Origin: Siderastrea siderea
Lineage: Eukaryota > Cnidaria > Anthozoa > Scleractinia > Rhizangiidae
Length of the DNA: 64,000 nt
Assembly (NCBI GenBank): GCA_964030785.1
Contig: OZ034969.1
Span: 68,769,162 to 68,833,161, forward strand
Reading direction: 5' to 3'
Shown here: in pieces, positions 26,352 to 39,900 of the stretch
How the letters are laid out: every line of letters starts with the position of its first letter
Numbering within the stretch: position 1 is the stretch's first letter
Made by a program: the position numbers and the translations under genes
Notes under the pieces: model-generated
What the model was told of the DNA's origin: nothing
Databases searched by the model: none
What the model saw: only the letters and a program-made list of their open reading frames with translations

Positions 26352-29300
26352 AACAATTATTCTACTCGGGCTTTGCTGGATATCAAATGATTATGACCAA
26401 CTCAGCGCGTCAGTATTTAACAATTGTCCTGCGAAATTGGGCGGAATATCACCTGACACTTTGCCGGCGAGACCATAAGCCGAGTTGGCTAAATCAGGGG
26501 ATATTCCGCAAGTTTGAGCAGGATAATATTTTTTATTATTCAACAAATTCTCATCATCTACCATTTTCAGAACGAGAAAAGCTATTGTTCTCTAAAACGC
26601 TAAAATTAAAAAGACTCATTCACAAACTCATGTTTGGAAATGACACTGACATAAATTTAAAAAAATATTGCTGCCTTACCGAGAAGAAGTCCTCTTCCTT
26701 TGAATTAAAATCTTTTTAACTTTACAACTTTCCGTCAGCAAGTGAGTATGAAGTTTCTGCTTCGCTCGCAATAGCATTTTCTTGGTTGAGTTCTCACTAT
26801 CAAAAGTCCAACTCAACCTCTGGATATCCTTGTAAGCTGAAGCATATACTTGTTGAGCTTTAATCGTGGAAAGTTTCTTTCAGGATGTTGAAATTTCCGG
26901 AGAACACTGCAAAAACTGCCTCGCTTTTCAAAATGGCCGCCTGAACAAGCCATGAAAGAAGATCTCCAGCGCACTTCCAAATATGGCACGGTCCCGTGAC
27001 CATGCGCTATACTGAGAAAATGTCGATTTTGAGAAAGTAACATGCCGTATAACCGTAAAGAGTTTATTTAGCATAAAGATGGTTTTAAAACACGGCTAAA
27101 GAAAGGCTTGCAAAAATAACAGCTGACTGGTAAAAATACCAATCGTTTGGTTATCTACATCCTTCTGATGAATAACCTGTTGTATCGGCTATGTATTTTC
27201 CCAGGAAAGACATTCGTTGAACACTTGCCTTGAAGAAACCAAATTGAGTCAAATTTCTTGCCAATTTTTTGCATCCAATGTCCTGGCGTTTATCTCTGCC
27301 TGTACCTGTAGCTTTTAATTGCAATCGAAATCCAAATCATTTTTCTACATCACAACCTTGAAATCTCATGGAGAGTACATAAAACAGAGGACTTATATGT
27401 ATGGATGAAAGCTTAATAAAGAAGCATCGATGTAAGCTTAAAAAATAAGCATCGATAAATTAGCAGAACGTTGTAAGTATATTAAGGGTGAAAGCTCGCA
27501 TGAACAGGGGTCGTAGCATACCTAGCCGTATAATACACCTCTGTTCTGAATATCTTCTGTATATATGTAGTATCATTCATATTTTTCTAAGAAAGGGATT
27601 AACTGAGCGTTTACCACGTATAAAATAAACAGCTGTTATGACAAGCCACGTTTTTGGATCCGGTGTTGTCTACCCCACAAGCCTCACATTTCCTGCATGG
27701 AGAATATACAAAACAGAGGGAACATATGTCGATGCATGCTTACTAAATCAGGATTACTACGTTAATTTTCCCACCCTCCGGGCCACACCCCGGCGGGTGC
27801 AGCTTTGACTTACTTAGTTTGCTACGCACAGAGCTGAGAGAAATATTCATTCAACATGCATTCAGATGTACAAAAAAACACCTGGCGAGAACGTTGATAT
27901 ATATATATACTTCAAGGCGCCCGAACTCCCCCGCTTTTTCATTCATAAATTCATCGAGAGATTCACGAACACTCTTATGTATAAAGCTATGGAAAACGGA
28001 CCGAAATCAAGAAACGGTACCTCACGTGCTAATAATATCGATGAGAATAGGATATGTTAGTTGGTTGTTTCAGTCGAAGAAGAACCTATAAGTTAGGGGT
28101 AAAATGAATGAACCTTTTTACTTACCGTGACCACGCAAGTTTTCCACGCTAATTTTCTCCCCAAGAGTTCGTCTGTTGTCGGCTCTGCATAAATACCAGT
28201 CTATCTTGGTCGCCCACATCCTCGACACATCCTCTCGGAACAAGGAAAACAAGGTTATATTACAGGAAAAAAGTGATTACTAACTTTTTCCCCTACTACG
28301 TAGCCTGATGAAAACCATGAGACGTGGACAGAACAGTAGAACAGTCGACAACTACATAGTGCACGTGGAGTGCAGGGGAGCGTTTGTCGAAAGCCCCGAA
28401 AAGTTGTCGGCCCGAAAAGACATTCGTAAAAATATGAACCGCTCATTGTACAAAGCTGTTTTAAAATTTAACATGTCTTTAAGATAAAAAATGTTTAACT
28501 TATAGCAAAGTTTCATGCTTAGAAACTTCTTTGTTTACAAGATACAGTGTGAAATATCGTGCCCGAGTTTCGGGGCTTTTTAGAAACGCACGTCAGGTCC
28601 TTGTAGGTTTTCGATATTCACTGGCAGTTCCCTATGTTCTGCTATCTGTCTGCAAGTGAAAATAAACTTATCGCATAAATTAGAATAAATAAGAGGTTAA
28701 CTTGTTATAAACATGTCATTTTAAAAAAATGACAGCTTAATCATGACTCAAGCAGTTTAAACCTGCTTTCCTCTTTCAGAACCTCCGATTACAACCCGTG
28801 AGGTGAGTTAGATTGACCAATATTTAACTTCGATCTTATATCTACAATAGCCGCCAAGCAGGTCAAGCGGACAATGAAAAGAAATGAGCTAGAAAAAAAG
28901 AAATCTCAAGAGCTAGAAATCTCGTCCAACTCACTCTTTGAAGTTGTATTATGAAATTCGTGGCAATCGCGAAGGAGGAAATTTACTAAAATTTCAGTCA
29001 GATAGTCTGTCAAGGAAAATTTCGTGATGCCCAAATAGTCGAAGCACTCATGAGTGCGATTCTATATTTCTGCTGTTTTCTGTGGCTTTTCATGGACGGA
29101 GCACTCATGAAATAGTCAACCGTAGGAAAGCCTTTTTTAATTGGATATCTCTTGCTTAGCCTACAAGTCTTTCATTTCCCTGACTAAAGCATAGTGTCGA
29201 AAACAAAAGTATGGAGGTAAATGAACGGACAGCTGAATTTTTCTGGGCGACACGAAGTTTTCGTACAAATCCTCTAGTTCCGCTTTATAATCAACCGTCC

Positions 29301-30829
29301 TCATGAAATCCAGTTTAAATCAGTTGCTAATATTTCACTTAAAAATAAATAAAGAAAAAGAAACCTCTGGGCGACCACCTTCCTTAAACAACCATTACTC
29401 TTTCCTAAACGAACTGGATGAACACTTACGAGAGATTCAAACGGCTAACTTCACCAATGCACATTCACAAAATTGAACACTATACCTCGACTATCTCGAT
29501 CTTCCGTTACCTCGAATCCCTCGCTGTTTCAAACTCAAATTCCTTTCCCTTGGTAGATGTTGCGTAGTCAATAGCTATAATTTCTCGATTAATTTTTCTT
29601 TCCATTGTGTGTTCGAGATTTCGGGAGACCGCTGTACTTCATAACGATATACGGTATAGTTAGCAGGAAGGTTAATCTTTATGTGTGACCCGCCGCTCTC
29701 TTAAGCTCCCTTAGGTCTTCTTTAACTGACCTTTTCACAAAAATCCTTCTTTGAATCAGTTCTTAATTATTGTAATATCATTTCAACACTTCTGGTAAGC
29801 AACCACCGCCAGTGAACAATAACGCCCCTTTCCTAGATTAGACGGGTGGTCCCCTACCGAGGAATTAACATTTTCAACTTAATCAACAATATTTTACTTG
29901 TCGTTGGTAAGATACATGCATGTACAGTCAATCGAAATGTTTACAAGACAAGGTTTTAGCGTTAGAATTGCCGTTTAAACTGGCTATTGGCGTTCCAGCA
30001 ACGAAGGGCTTCGAGGATTTGCGTTTTGGTGTTCTGAGATTCCGGTTTATACTTTGACGCAGAACTGGTTACCAACAGCCACACTTTTCATGCCCACTTT
30101 TGAAGAACTTCGCAGAAATTAGAAACAGTATATCATGCTATTGTTTATCAGATAAGATAAATAAGTTAAGCTAAATCTGAATTTTTGATTCCTTTCATAA
30201 GGCAACAGACTTCAATGCGATTACAACCAGGATCGATGTGGTTGATAATTTCTTTATCTCTGAAAATACGACCGTCCAATTCCGCATATTTGAACCTGTG
30301 TACGACATCGTGATAAACTCACTAGTGATTTTTCCTTTATAACTTCTTTTTCCAAGCTTATCCAACGTTTTAATAAAATAGTTGTTCGGAAATTCTTCTG
30401 GGCAGACACAAACAGGTAACTCAGTCCTAAGCGAAATTTTACCTTAACATTCGGAAACATTTTGGGACGAAGAAGGGCCAGTTAGGTTAGAAGTTCCTCT
30501 GGGAACAGTAAGAACCCGTTCCCTAAAATTTTTATATTCAACTGTGTTAGTTTACTTGTTGTATACTCTTTTAAAATGGTTTTAACTTAATGGAAAACAC
30601 AAACACGGGAATTTTTGCGAGCAATATTAAATATAAGTAGATGATGTCGCCATGAGGTGATCGTACCCCTAGAACCTCTATTGGCTGACACATTTTTGTG
30701 CCTCGTCGAAAGGAACTTTCAAAACCGTCCTTTCCTACGGTTCTTGTTCGCTGCATAGCGTGGTTGCAATGGCTTTGAAATCTTAACCTGCTGTACATGT
30801 TCTTTTTTGATGAAAACTAGAAATTTTAT
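26352..30829. other. Gene-free stretch with old repeats
   Basis: Holds the hairpin-rich right flank of the preceding element (26390-26520) and a diverged tandem duplication at about 27170-27760 ('ggagagtacataaaacagag' near 27370 against 'ggagaatatacaaaacagag' near 27699). Two isolated splice-site-bounded segments (28126-28233 on the - strand, 28780-28802 on the + strand) are discussed as findings. No gene model could be built. Confidence 0.4.
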
Positions 30830-31560
30830 GTGGGTCTGTTCATCGTGTTTTATGTTTGGAGGTGTGAATAAAACTGTGATTAACGTGTGAAGATTGAAAT
30901 TGCGCAGTACTTTCCTGAGGTGTTGCTTCGTTACGCTGTACAAGGCGATTAAACTTATGGGTCTGTAGATGAAGTATTTCAATATGATCATTCAAGTGAA
31001 AGCTTTTGATCAGTACTTGCCTCTTTTATGCTATTAAAGGTGGATCTAAGTTAAGTCTGAGTGAAATCTTAAAGTGTCACCATTTCGAGTGAAACCTATT
31101 GAGCATTTCTTTCTGTGACGTTGTTTATTATGGTGTACAAGGTTGTTCTAACTTTTGAGTCTGTTGTCGAAACCTTACGTGTGACCATTCAAATGAAAGC
31201 TATTGAGTGGTGCTTTCATGTAACACAGTTTACTACGCTACACAAGGTGGTTTTATCTGCTGTTTAGTCTTTGGATAAGATCCAAAAGGGCATGTAACCC
31301 TTCAAATGAAAGCTACACACAAGCACAACTTTAATGTGGCACTGTTTTTCATGCTGTTCAAGGTGGTTTTTCCATATGAGTCTCCGAATGATATCCTGAA
31401 ATTTGACCATTCAAATGAAAATTCTGTATCGAGCAGAACTTTCATGTTGTGCTCTTTATTCTGCTAGCTGTAAAATATGGTTCTTAACTTTTGAGAACCT
31501 GGATAAAATCTTAAGTGTTAACATTTAGATAAAACCTATTTAGCAGATCTTTAATGCTGT
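30830..31560 (+). repeat. ~105 bp minisatellite, main block
   Basis: Six to seven diverged tandem units; the anchor 'gtgaccattcaaatgaaagc' and its variants occur near 30985, 31078, 31180, 31295, 31402 and 31515, giving spacings of about 93-115 bp. Each unit has the same word order as the FoxO-intron block. No frame is conserved between units. Confidence 0.85.
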
Positions 31561-34500
31561 TTACTTTTCTATTTTCCCTCAGTTGAGTTTCAAAAAAATG
31601 GTGAAGTTTTTCTTCGGCCATCTTAGGAACAAATGATTTAAGCGTGCTTAAAAGGCCATCGTCCGGAAATATCGTTGCAGCTAACAATGCAAAGAAACAC
31701 ACGGAATTTATTCTTTGTTTAGACTCAACTTCAATGTTCTCGTTCTCTCTTTACAAAACATTTTCATTTTAGTGTTGAAATCCCAACCGACGATAACTTG
31801 GCATTAATAGGTCGATGCTTATCCGAGTTGGTGGCATATTTTAAAACTTAGCATGACAGGAAAGGTAACAGGAAAGGAATTCTCTGATGCTGAAAGCCAG
31901 TTCTACGAATAGAACACCATCTATTCCGATCCATTTACTTCGTTTGTAGCAATCTTAGCTTGAAATGGTAGGTAGGTCAACGGCGGCCCAGTCACGTTCA
32001 GCTAAAACTCAAACAACTTGTTACAAAAGATATTCTCTGTTGAAAACCACACGTGGATTAGATCTGGCTACATTTCAAGTCACGAATGTTTCCGTCATTG
32101 ACGATCTTTTTTTCAACATAAACTTGTTCAAAGTTTTACAGTGGTACTAACATTTTGGACTCGGTCTCTTTTTTTGAAATTGAGGGTCTAAAAACCAACA
32201 TAGTTTATGGCCCTCCAAGACTATTCTGACCTTGGCGTTATCTTCTTACAAGCCTCAGTTCAGTGACATAATTCTCCAAGACGAAGCAAGATGTGTTAGC
32301 CGAGAGGCCTCTGATTTAAAACTTGGTTTCTATTTAAGCGTCGCCCACCCTCACTGTTTATCTCCATTAATATACCTCGTTTTATTTCAGTGAACCAGAG
32401 ATTTACTATATGCAGGAGAAAAGATAAACATTTGAAAATATATCATGCACATTCTACATCAAGCTTTCTGCAACCTCGGTTTCATGCCAGCCGCCATTTG
32501 TGCCTTTCTTCTCCTGAGTGTTTGTTGCTCTTTGATTAACGTAGTTTGCAAACTAAGAAGTTGTGAACTGAGGAGATTCGCTGCAACGGCATTAAAGAGT
32601 GAAACAGTTTGGCCATGCAAACTTACGAGCGTAGATTCTGGTTACATATTCAAGTCACGTTGGCCTTGTGCCATTGAACAACATGCTGTTTTTCAAGTTA
32701 TTTTAGAACCACGCTTAGATTTTGTAAAATTTTTTACCCGTAACGCTTGGCAGGAATATTCCAGAAGGAGAGGCCCGCCAGTGAAAGAAAAAATTGCCGA
32801 AGACTGTGTTCTGCGGAGCGCTGACAAATGCAAGGTTTACAAAAGTCTCTAACCTGGTCCATCATTTACGCATCCCGACAGACGTTTGCTCTTGTCGTTG
32901 TAGAAAGCTTCCTGTCTTAGCGCCAGGAATCGCTCTTCAAAATAAGATTTAAACTCCGTAAAAAAGCGAGGGAGTTCGTTGAGATATATTTACCGCGTGT
33001 CCGCCGATAAAAAAGCGGCTAAGATGCTAATTTTTCGGTTCTTAACAGTGGTGTGCGTGGGAGTTGCGAAGCCAGTCTGATCATATCTCGCTTTTTATTG
33101 GTTCTCGCTTGAAATTAAAATGACTACAAAGTCGAACTTTATCTTTTCGTATAATTCTCCAAAATATTGAACTGTCAGACACAAATGTGGCATTTGCTGC
33201 TGAAAATAATTCGCTAAAACCGTGAAGCTTTTGTTTTTTTTCTGTTGCCTGTGCAGTTTGAGGAAACAAATTCAGCGAAAATCGGAAACGCTGGACACCG
33301 ATGTATTGCATCATGTCTCTCCGGAAGGGAGAATTGCATAAATTCACCGTCTCATACGTGGACCCTTTCCTTGCAAGTAAGAATCGATCGTGGTATACTA
33401 CTCATTTATTCTCTTTTTATCAGTGAAAAATATATGTATAGAGTAGGGAAGAAAAGTATCGGCGATTAGAAGGCTGTCCTAGCTCCGTTACTCGGCGGCC
33501 CACTAAAACAGCTCATTATACAGGAAACAGCTCAAAAAAGAGAGCTATTTTTAGCTTGCTAAAATAAAAGTGGTCGATTTTTGTTGATAAAGAATGAAAA
33601 AATGACCCATTTGTCGAAATCCATATTGTCTCTTTACTAGCAGCTGCAACGAAGAAAAATTTGTAATATAGAATTCCCATCGCAGACTGCTTGAATTTTA
33701 TTGCTCGATTTTCGGGTTCTACTCCCACGCAAGTCGCTCACACAATAGCGAAAGACTACATTATTCATAAAATGCGAGGGTGACTAAAAATAGGCCGCAA
33801 GCTGTATACCCAATATTTTCATGTTTCACTAAGTTAATGTCTGTTTAAAATTGCGTGCGATACCACTTTTTCAACATTATTTGCCGTTTGTGCAATTTTT
33901 ACTTCAAGATATATGCTTATCGTAAGGTATTGCCACCTGAATCGACAATTTTTTCTTGTTTAAAATTCTAAGTTATAATTTTACAATATGAAAATTGAGG
34001 TTTCGAAATACTCGAGTTGATGGCAGGAAATTTCCCGCCATTTTTAGGACAAATGCATCGTTAACGTGGCACTAAAAGAAACACGTACTAGATCGTTGCG
34101 CAAACAACCGGACCAAAATAAGTTAGGTTCGGTTGGAAATTGTTATGAAAAACTATAGTGAAATAGCATATATTATCTTTGTTCTATCAATCTTAATTAG
34201 TTCCCGCTGAAAATTATGATAGTTGATTGGCAACGTGTGGGTTGTATTAAGAGACCTGAAACATGAAGCATATTTATATTTGAAAATTGTCAGGTGTGTT
34301 TGTCAGATTAAAATAAACCGAGTAGAACAGATAACTCCAACCCCCCTCCCCCCTTTCCACCAACCGGGGGCTTGGGGAAACTTCCTGCTATCAAGCTTTA
34401 TAGGCTGTGAGAAGCCCCAAATCGGTATGGTTTTCAGACCATTTTGGTGTGAGATCACGAAAAAAGAGATTATTCGATATTTTTCTTAAGGTAGGAGACT

Positions 34501-35120
34501 AGAAAGGCATTTTCTCCTACAAAGGCAATTTCAACCAGTGTGTAAGCTTTTTTTTAACGCATTGAACTAACATTCTCTAACTTCTTCTTCTTCTTCTTGA
34601 AACCGATATTTTCTCAAATCCAGTACTCGTTTTCACATATCGTGTTTCATCTTCTCTAGTACTTTTTATGCCTGTTAAAATTTTCTCATACTTTGCTTGC
34701 TTTTCGGCTAAAAGAAAGTTTCTTTCACCTATCTACTACTCTACTCGCTTATTGGATCAAGGGCAGACTCTGCGCCTCCGACAGTACGCTTGTTTACCAT
34801 TTACACGGGCAAACCGGTCGGTTTACCGTTTGGGTCGGTTTAGGCAAATGCTAAGCAAATTTCCGTATTGGGAAAATTCCGTTCGACTGGCGCTTACCAT
34901 TTGCAGAAATCCCTACCATTTACCAACAAAATGTGCATGACGGCGACGGCTAACGAGAAGGTCGCAAAACAAAAGCTTTGATTAACAAAACAACGACTCT
35001 GCACGTGCGTTACTTTTTGGTATATTTCTTTGCCGTTCTGTGCACAACTACAACGTGAAATGACCAAATTCAACGTCTTGTGTAGAACGCAAACACACGA
35101 CGATGAATTTTCCTTTTTAT
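31561..35120. other. Gene-free stretch
   Basis: No exon with a recognisable domain. It holds a (TTC)6 tract near 34579-34600 and, at about 34790-34930, a sequence rich in 'ccatttac' motifs that resembles 35460-35640 and is probably a MITE relic. An ATG-started 135-codon frame at 32445-32852 is listed among the rejected items. Confidence 0.4.
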
Positions 35121-35240
35121 AATAATAATAATATAATAGTAATAACTTTATTCACGTGTCAAGTGATCTAGCACCCTGTAAAGACAGGGCGCTAATTGGG
35201 GACACAGCTATTTTCTAGTTAATTTTCTAAATAAGGTCTT
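35121..35240 (-). mobile_element. Possible LINE 3' end
   Basis: An (aat)n tract is followed by 'aactttattcacgtgtcaag'. This is the same layout as the LINE at 45295 (simple repeat, then 'actttattgcat'), so it may be the 3' UTR of another truncated retrotransposon on the - strand. No coding remnant is left to confirm it. Confidence 0.3.
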
Positions 35241-35859
35241 CCTAGAACTGATACGCCGTCCTTACAAATTCAGCTCCTGGATAATTCGACTGCATTAGAC
35301 AGGTTAAACGAGTCGGAATAATCGCCAAGAAGTTTCTAAGATTGTGAAGTCATTTTAAAAGTGACGTTTTCCTTCCCGTTAAGCTTCCTAATTAATTGTT
35401 GTTGAGACAGAAAATGGCTGCGAGAGCCTGAAACTGGTATCAAAGATTAGGTTTGAACAAATGGTACACGAATTTCCGTTTGGAACATTCCGTCCGGAAA
35501 AACAGGGCTACCGTTTACAGACGTTCCTTTGCTCCCGGAAATTTTCCACTGGAAGGACCCGAAAAGTCGTGTACCATTTACTTTCCAACCTGAATTTCCG
35601 GAAAGTTGTTGTAAATGGTAAACAACCTACGTCTTCGAGTAGCTCCCTCTCGGTCGGCGTGTACATTTACTTCAAGTGCACGTTAGCTCGAAAGTTTGTC
35701 TTTCCACCCAACAAGGAGCCTCAGTTATTTCGGATTTCTTTTAGAGAAAGATTACGTTTTATCTCATTGTTTTGATGGGACAAAAAATGATAAAAGGCTC
35801 AATACATTCTTTAGAGTTTTCACTCAACCCTTTTGCTCCTGGAATAAAACCTTAGAAAA

Positions 35860-36280
35860 TTGATTGTGGATGAAATCTTTCAAATGAAAACCTGTTTTCA
35901 AATGAAACCTTTTGAGTAGTTATTTTCTGTGGTACTATTTACTTTTCTGAACAAAGTACAGTTCATAATTTTTAATTTAAGTTACATTCTTGTTATGTAA
36001 CTTACATTCTTGTTCTCAGTTGTTATGTACAAGGTGGTTCTTATTGGCCTTAGAGTCTCTAGATGAAATCTTAAAGCTTCCGTGACCATTCAAATCTAAC
36101 ACCTTAAGGAACACTTTGCTGTGGTCACAGTGCTATATATTATGCTGCACAAAGTGGTGCTAACTTATGGTTTTGTAAATGAAATCCTAAAGTGTGACCA
36201 TTCAAGTGAAAGCTCCTGAGCAGAACTTTGCTGTGTTATTGCTTATTATGTTGTCTAAGGTGGTTCCTACTTTTTATTTA
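35860..36280 (+). repeat. ~105 bp minisatellite, third block
   Basis: About three to four diverged units with the anchors 'gtgaccattcaa' (36082 and 36196) and 'ctgcacaaagtggtgcta'. A single further unit lies at about 36880-36960. Between them, 36517-36576 holds three copies of 'aacgtttttctaacca'. Confidence 0.75.
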
Positions 36281-36960
36281 ACTTTTACCCGCCTCTAAAG
36301 TCATAACCATAACTCGGGTTATTTAGAGTGGTTTCCTTGAATTGAGTGTCGTAACCAGAACCAAGGCAATCATTCGTAGACGCAAGAAAAAAAACGAACC
36401 AATCAGAACTCAAAGCAAATGCATGTGAATGGCGTCAAAGGCGGGAAAAGCACGCGAGCAACAACCTCCTTCCTAAGAGAAAGGGTCCTGGGAACGAGGC
36501 TTTGCGTTTTTCTAACGTTTTTCTAACCAATCACCATAACGTTTTTCTAACCAACGTTTTTCTAACCAATCACCGGGAGTGGTAAGGCAAGACTAATGCA
36601 AACTACTTTCAATATGAAACCCATAAAAAGCACTAGTTGAAATTCCCTGCTGTTCTGTAGAAAATTTATCGACTAGCAAGCGGCTTTATTGATTAGAAAT
36701 CCTATGCCACATATTATGTGATGGATTCAAAAACGGTTAACAAGAGCAAGACGAACCTCACAACTTTATAGGCAGACTCAACCATACTCACTGAACTCCT
36801 GGTAGTTTCCCACTTCGCAGGTTTCTTATGTATTAAGGCTTTGACTCCAAGAGTCAATTATGATTCTAACTTTCTAGTCTGTGGTTGAAATCCTATGGTG
36901 TGACCATTCAAATGAAACCTCGTCAGCAGTACTTTCGCATGGTACTATTTATATTTAAGT

Positions 36961-39900
36961 ATTTTACAAAATGGAATTTGGGATGCGTCTTGAATTTTGA
37001 TTTAAGGCACTCTTGGGAGTGAAAAGGTTAAGGCTAGGTTTGATCTTTCTTAATAGAAATTAAACTAATATAAACAGAAGGATCCTTTGCGCGATTATCA
37101 GGCATGTAAATCATGTTTTTGCAACGCGAAACCTTTGCAGAATTTCAATTTCTGTTCGTAGTTCTGACTAACAATATGTTGAAACGATGGCTCCAGGGTT
37201 AAGTGACAACTGCGAAAACTGAGTCTATTTACATCTACGAAAAAAGACAATAGAAATAAGGAGTGTCTTAGGTTTTACAAAAAGTACTTCTGAAATAGCT
37301 CATAGTTACGGCTTTAATAAAATATAGGTTTTTACCGTTTCGTGACTTTCCATCAGTCGTGTTGTTATCAGCCATTGTATTGCACACTGGTTTTGCCACT
37401 GGCTAAAACTGCATAGTATATTGGATAATAAAATCCTCTTTTCCTTGGCTAACGATCTTTGCTTACGTCTTTGTAAGAAAATCATGATATTTATTTCATC
37501 GTGATACGGACTTTTTCGGTGTGGGAGTGATTGATGTCGGAAGAAACGACGTGACTGAAAAACAAAAACAGCTAGATTCTTCAGTCTTCATGCCGGTGTC
37601 AGGTCAGATATGAAAGAATGCGGTTCTGATAACTTAACGCTTGCTCTGTGAATGATTAGTTCGTTAAAAACACTGAATTTTACGTGTAGTACTAACGTCA
37701 AGACATCTATTTAAAAGAGCACAACAAGTACAACAATTTGTGTTTCTCTGAACTGTGTTCATTTCGAAACTCTTTTGTTTCGCTGAATGTCGAAAATATA
37801 CGACTACTGCTAGATCGGTGTCTAAAAGATAACAACGAACGAAGCAATTTTATTTTGAAGTTAGTGGAATATAGGTCATGGTAAATGAAGCAGAATCTTT
37901 AGGACGCGTTTGCAAGTTCGTAAAACGACAGAAAAGGAACTGAGTATAGTACATTTCATAAAAATATCGCTTTGATATCGATGCCATCAGGCTCAGCAAG
38001 GTAAGCACACGGTTCTGAGGAATCAGTCCTTTTGCAGTCTCCATTCAGAGCTTCTTCGTCGAATTCAGTTATCTGCGGAGTTTTGCATAAATATTTTAAA
38101 ATAAAATTCGTTAGCTAGAATTAAAAGAGAGGAAAAGTGGACAAGCTCGAAAATTTTGCCACACTTTCATGTCTTGAAGACTAGAGCACTTACACCGAGT
38201 CGGCGAGAGAGAAAGTTTTCCGGAGTCTCTCTGTTCACGTCCCGTCGAGTTTCGTTCTGGTTTGTTTTCGGCTAAGTAGCCATGGTCTTATGAGTTTTCG
38301 AAACGAATTTCGTTTGTAAGGTTTTAGCAGATGGTATAAACGCGTGCTTGGGGTTGTCTCACTTCATTTAGTGTTCTGAGTTGGACCTGGTTTAATTGAG
38401 CTACAAAACCGGCATAGAATATTGGTCGAAGTTTTCGTTCGCTACTCAGGATTTAACACGGCTTAGTTTAGTCTATAGACTCGCATAGGAAAAAAAAAAT
38501 TGTCCCTTCGGTTACTGTAAAATAAAGTACTTTTCTCACTCGACTGATAGAAATGTGGTTAGTACCGTTGAACACACCACTCAGGTTTACAAATTACGAA
38601 ACATCTTAAAAGTGGATCGAGGGTCATTCTTTGTGAACGGCTAACAATTTGCATTGATACGGACTTCGTCAGGGCTGCTAAGCATGGCGATTTGAATAAG
38701 TCTAATTCAACCTAGTTTCTTTCATTCTCAATCACCAGAAAAGAAACATACAACTTCCAAGGCTTTAAAAAAGTGTTACATAAGTAATGTTGTCTTTTAA
38801 CATGGTGTCGACAATATCATAAAGGCCATGCAGCTTTGAATGCATGGTGTTAAATTAAATGCTTTTCGCCGTTTTTGATCTTTACAAACGGTAAATTTAA
38901 ATACCCTTGGCAAAACTAAAATATTTTGTGTTGTCATGACCCCTGCCTTAGAGTGTATTTTCACTGGCAGTGAAATATATTTAAGAGTGTTGGGTCTACG
39001 TTCATAACATATAATTTTGTTGTCTTTTAGGTTTTTTGTTAGCATGTAAGTATGGACAGATCAAAAGTGGGGCTGGGTATTTCTCGGGACTTCTAATATA
39101 TAGTTCACTGACTTTATCACTAAAACCTTTAAAACGAAGAAAGACATTTTAAGGGAAAATAATGGCTCTCGAAATTTCGCCGCCGAGCCGAGTTGCAAAT
39201 GGACATGAGTGATTACAGGTTGAAGCAAGCTGTAAGAATCGTGTTTGTGTAAAAGAAGGGTGCGCAAATTAGCCCGTATACTGGCCAAAGTTTTTTCACA
39301 AGATCACGCCATTAAAGTGAAACTTTCTCTGGGTTGAATTAAGCTAAAAACAAAGTAAAAATTGGTCACCTGTGAGCAGATTGTCAAAAACATTGATCCA
39401 TGCCTAGGTGCACATAATATATATGTGTATGTATATCAATTCTTGTAGAAACTTTTCGAAATATTCGGGGTTACTTACATTGGTTAGAACATGGGCCGAC
39501 ACGAAGTCTTCGCTACACGAAGAAGCTACGCCCAGGATGTCTTAATGAATGATTTCTCTTGTGAGAATCTCGATAAGTTGCTTATTTTGCGGGGTTAAGC
39601 TTGTTCCGCCATAGTGTAAAGGAGATACTGCGTGGGAGTAAAGTTATTCTACCTTTTGCACTGAAGCTGTCATATGTCAATAGAGGTTCTCAAAACACAT
39701 CTGCAGCCAAGGGAATTGCAAAAAAAGCAATTACTCGTTTATTGCTGAAAAAAAAAACTGGTTTTGCACCCTAATATTTTTCGAGCTTGTCCCCCGCAAA
39801 AGCTAGAGTTTTTTTCGGTGCGTTTTTATCAAATTACTGCACTGTTAACTCCACAGACTTTGTTTTTGGCTAGGTTTCCCAGAACATGCATATATCAATT

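Noticed and set aside
26333..26719. 128-codon open frame
   Set aside because: Begins at GTG, crosses the terminal inverted repeat and hairpin flank of the 1.2 kb element; not a protein.
32445..32852. ATG-started 135-codon frame with a hydrophobic N-terminal segment
   Set aside because: No domain, no recognisable relatives, no clear splice or polyadenylation context; the length is within chance for this much AT-rich DNA. Kept only as a weak possibility.
35461..35775. 104-codon open frame
   Set aside because: Runs through a MITE-like sequence with inverted 'ccatttac' words; the openness reflects repeat composition.
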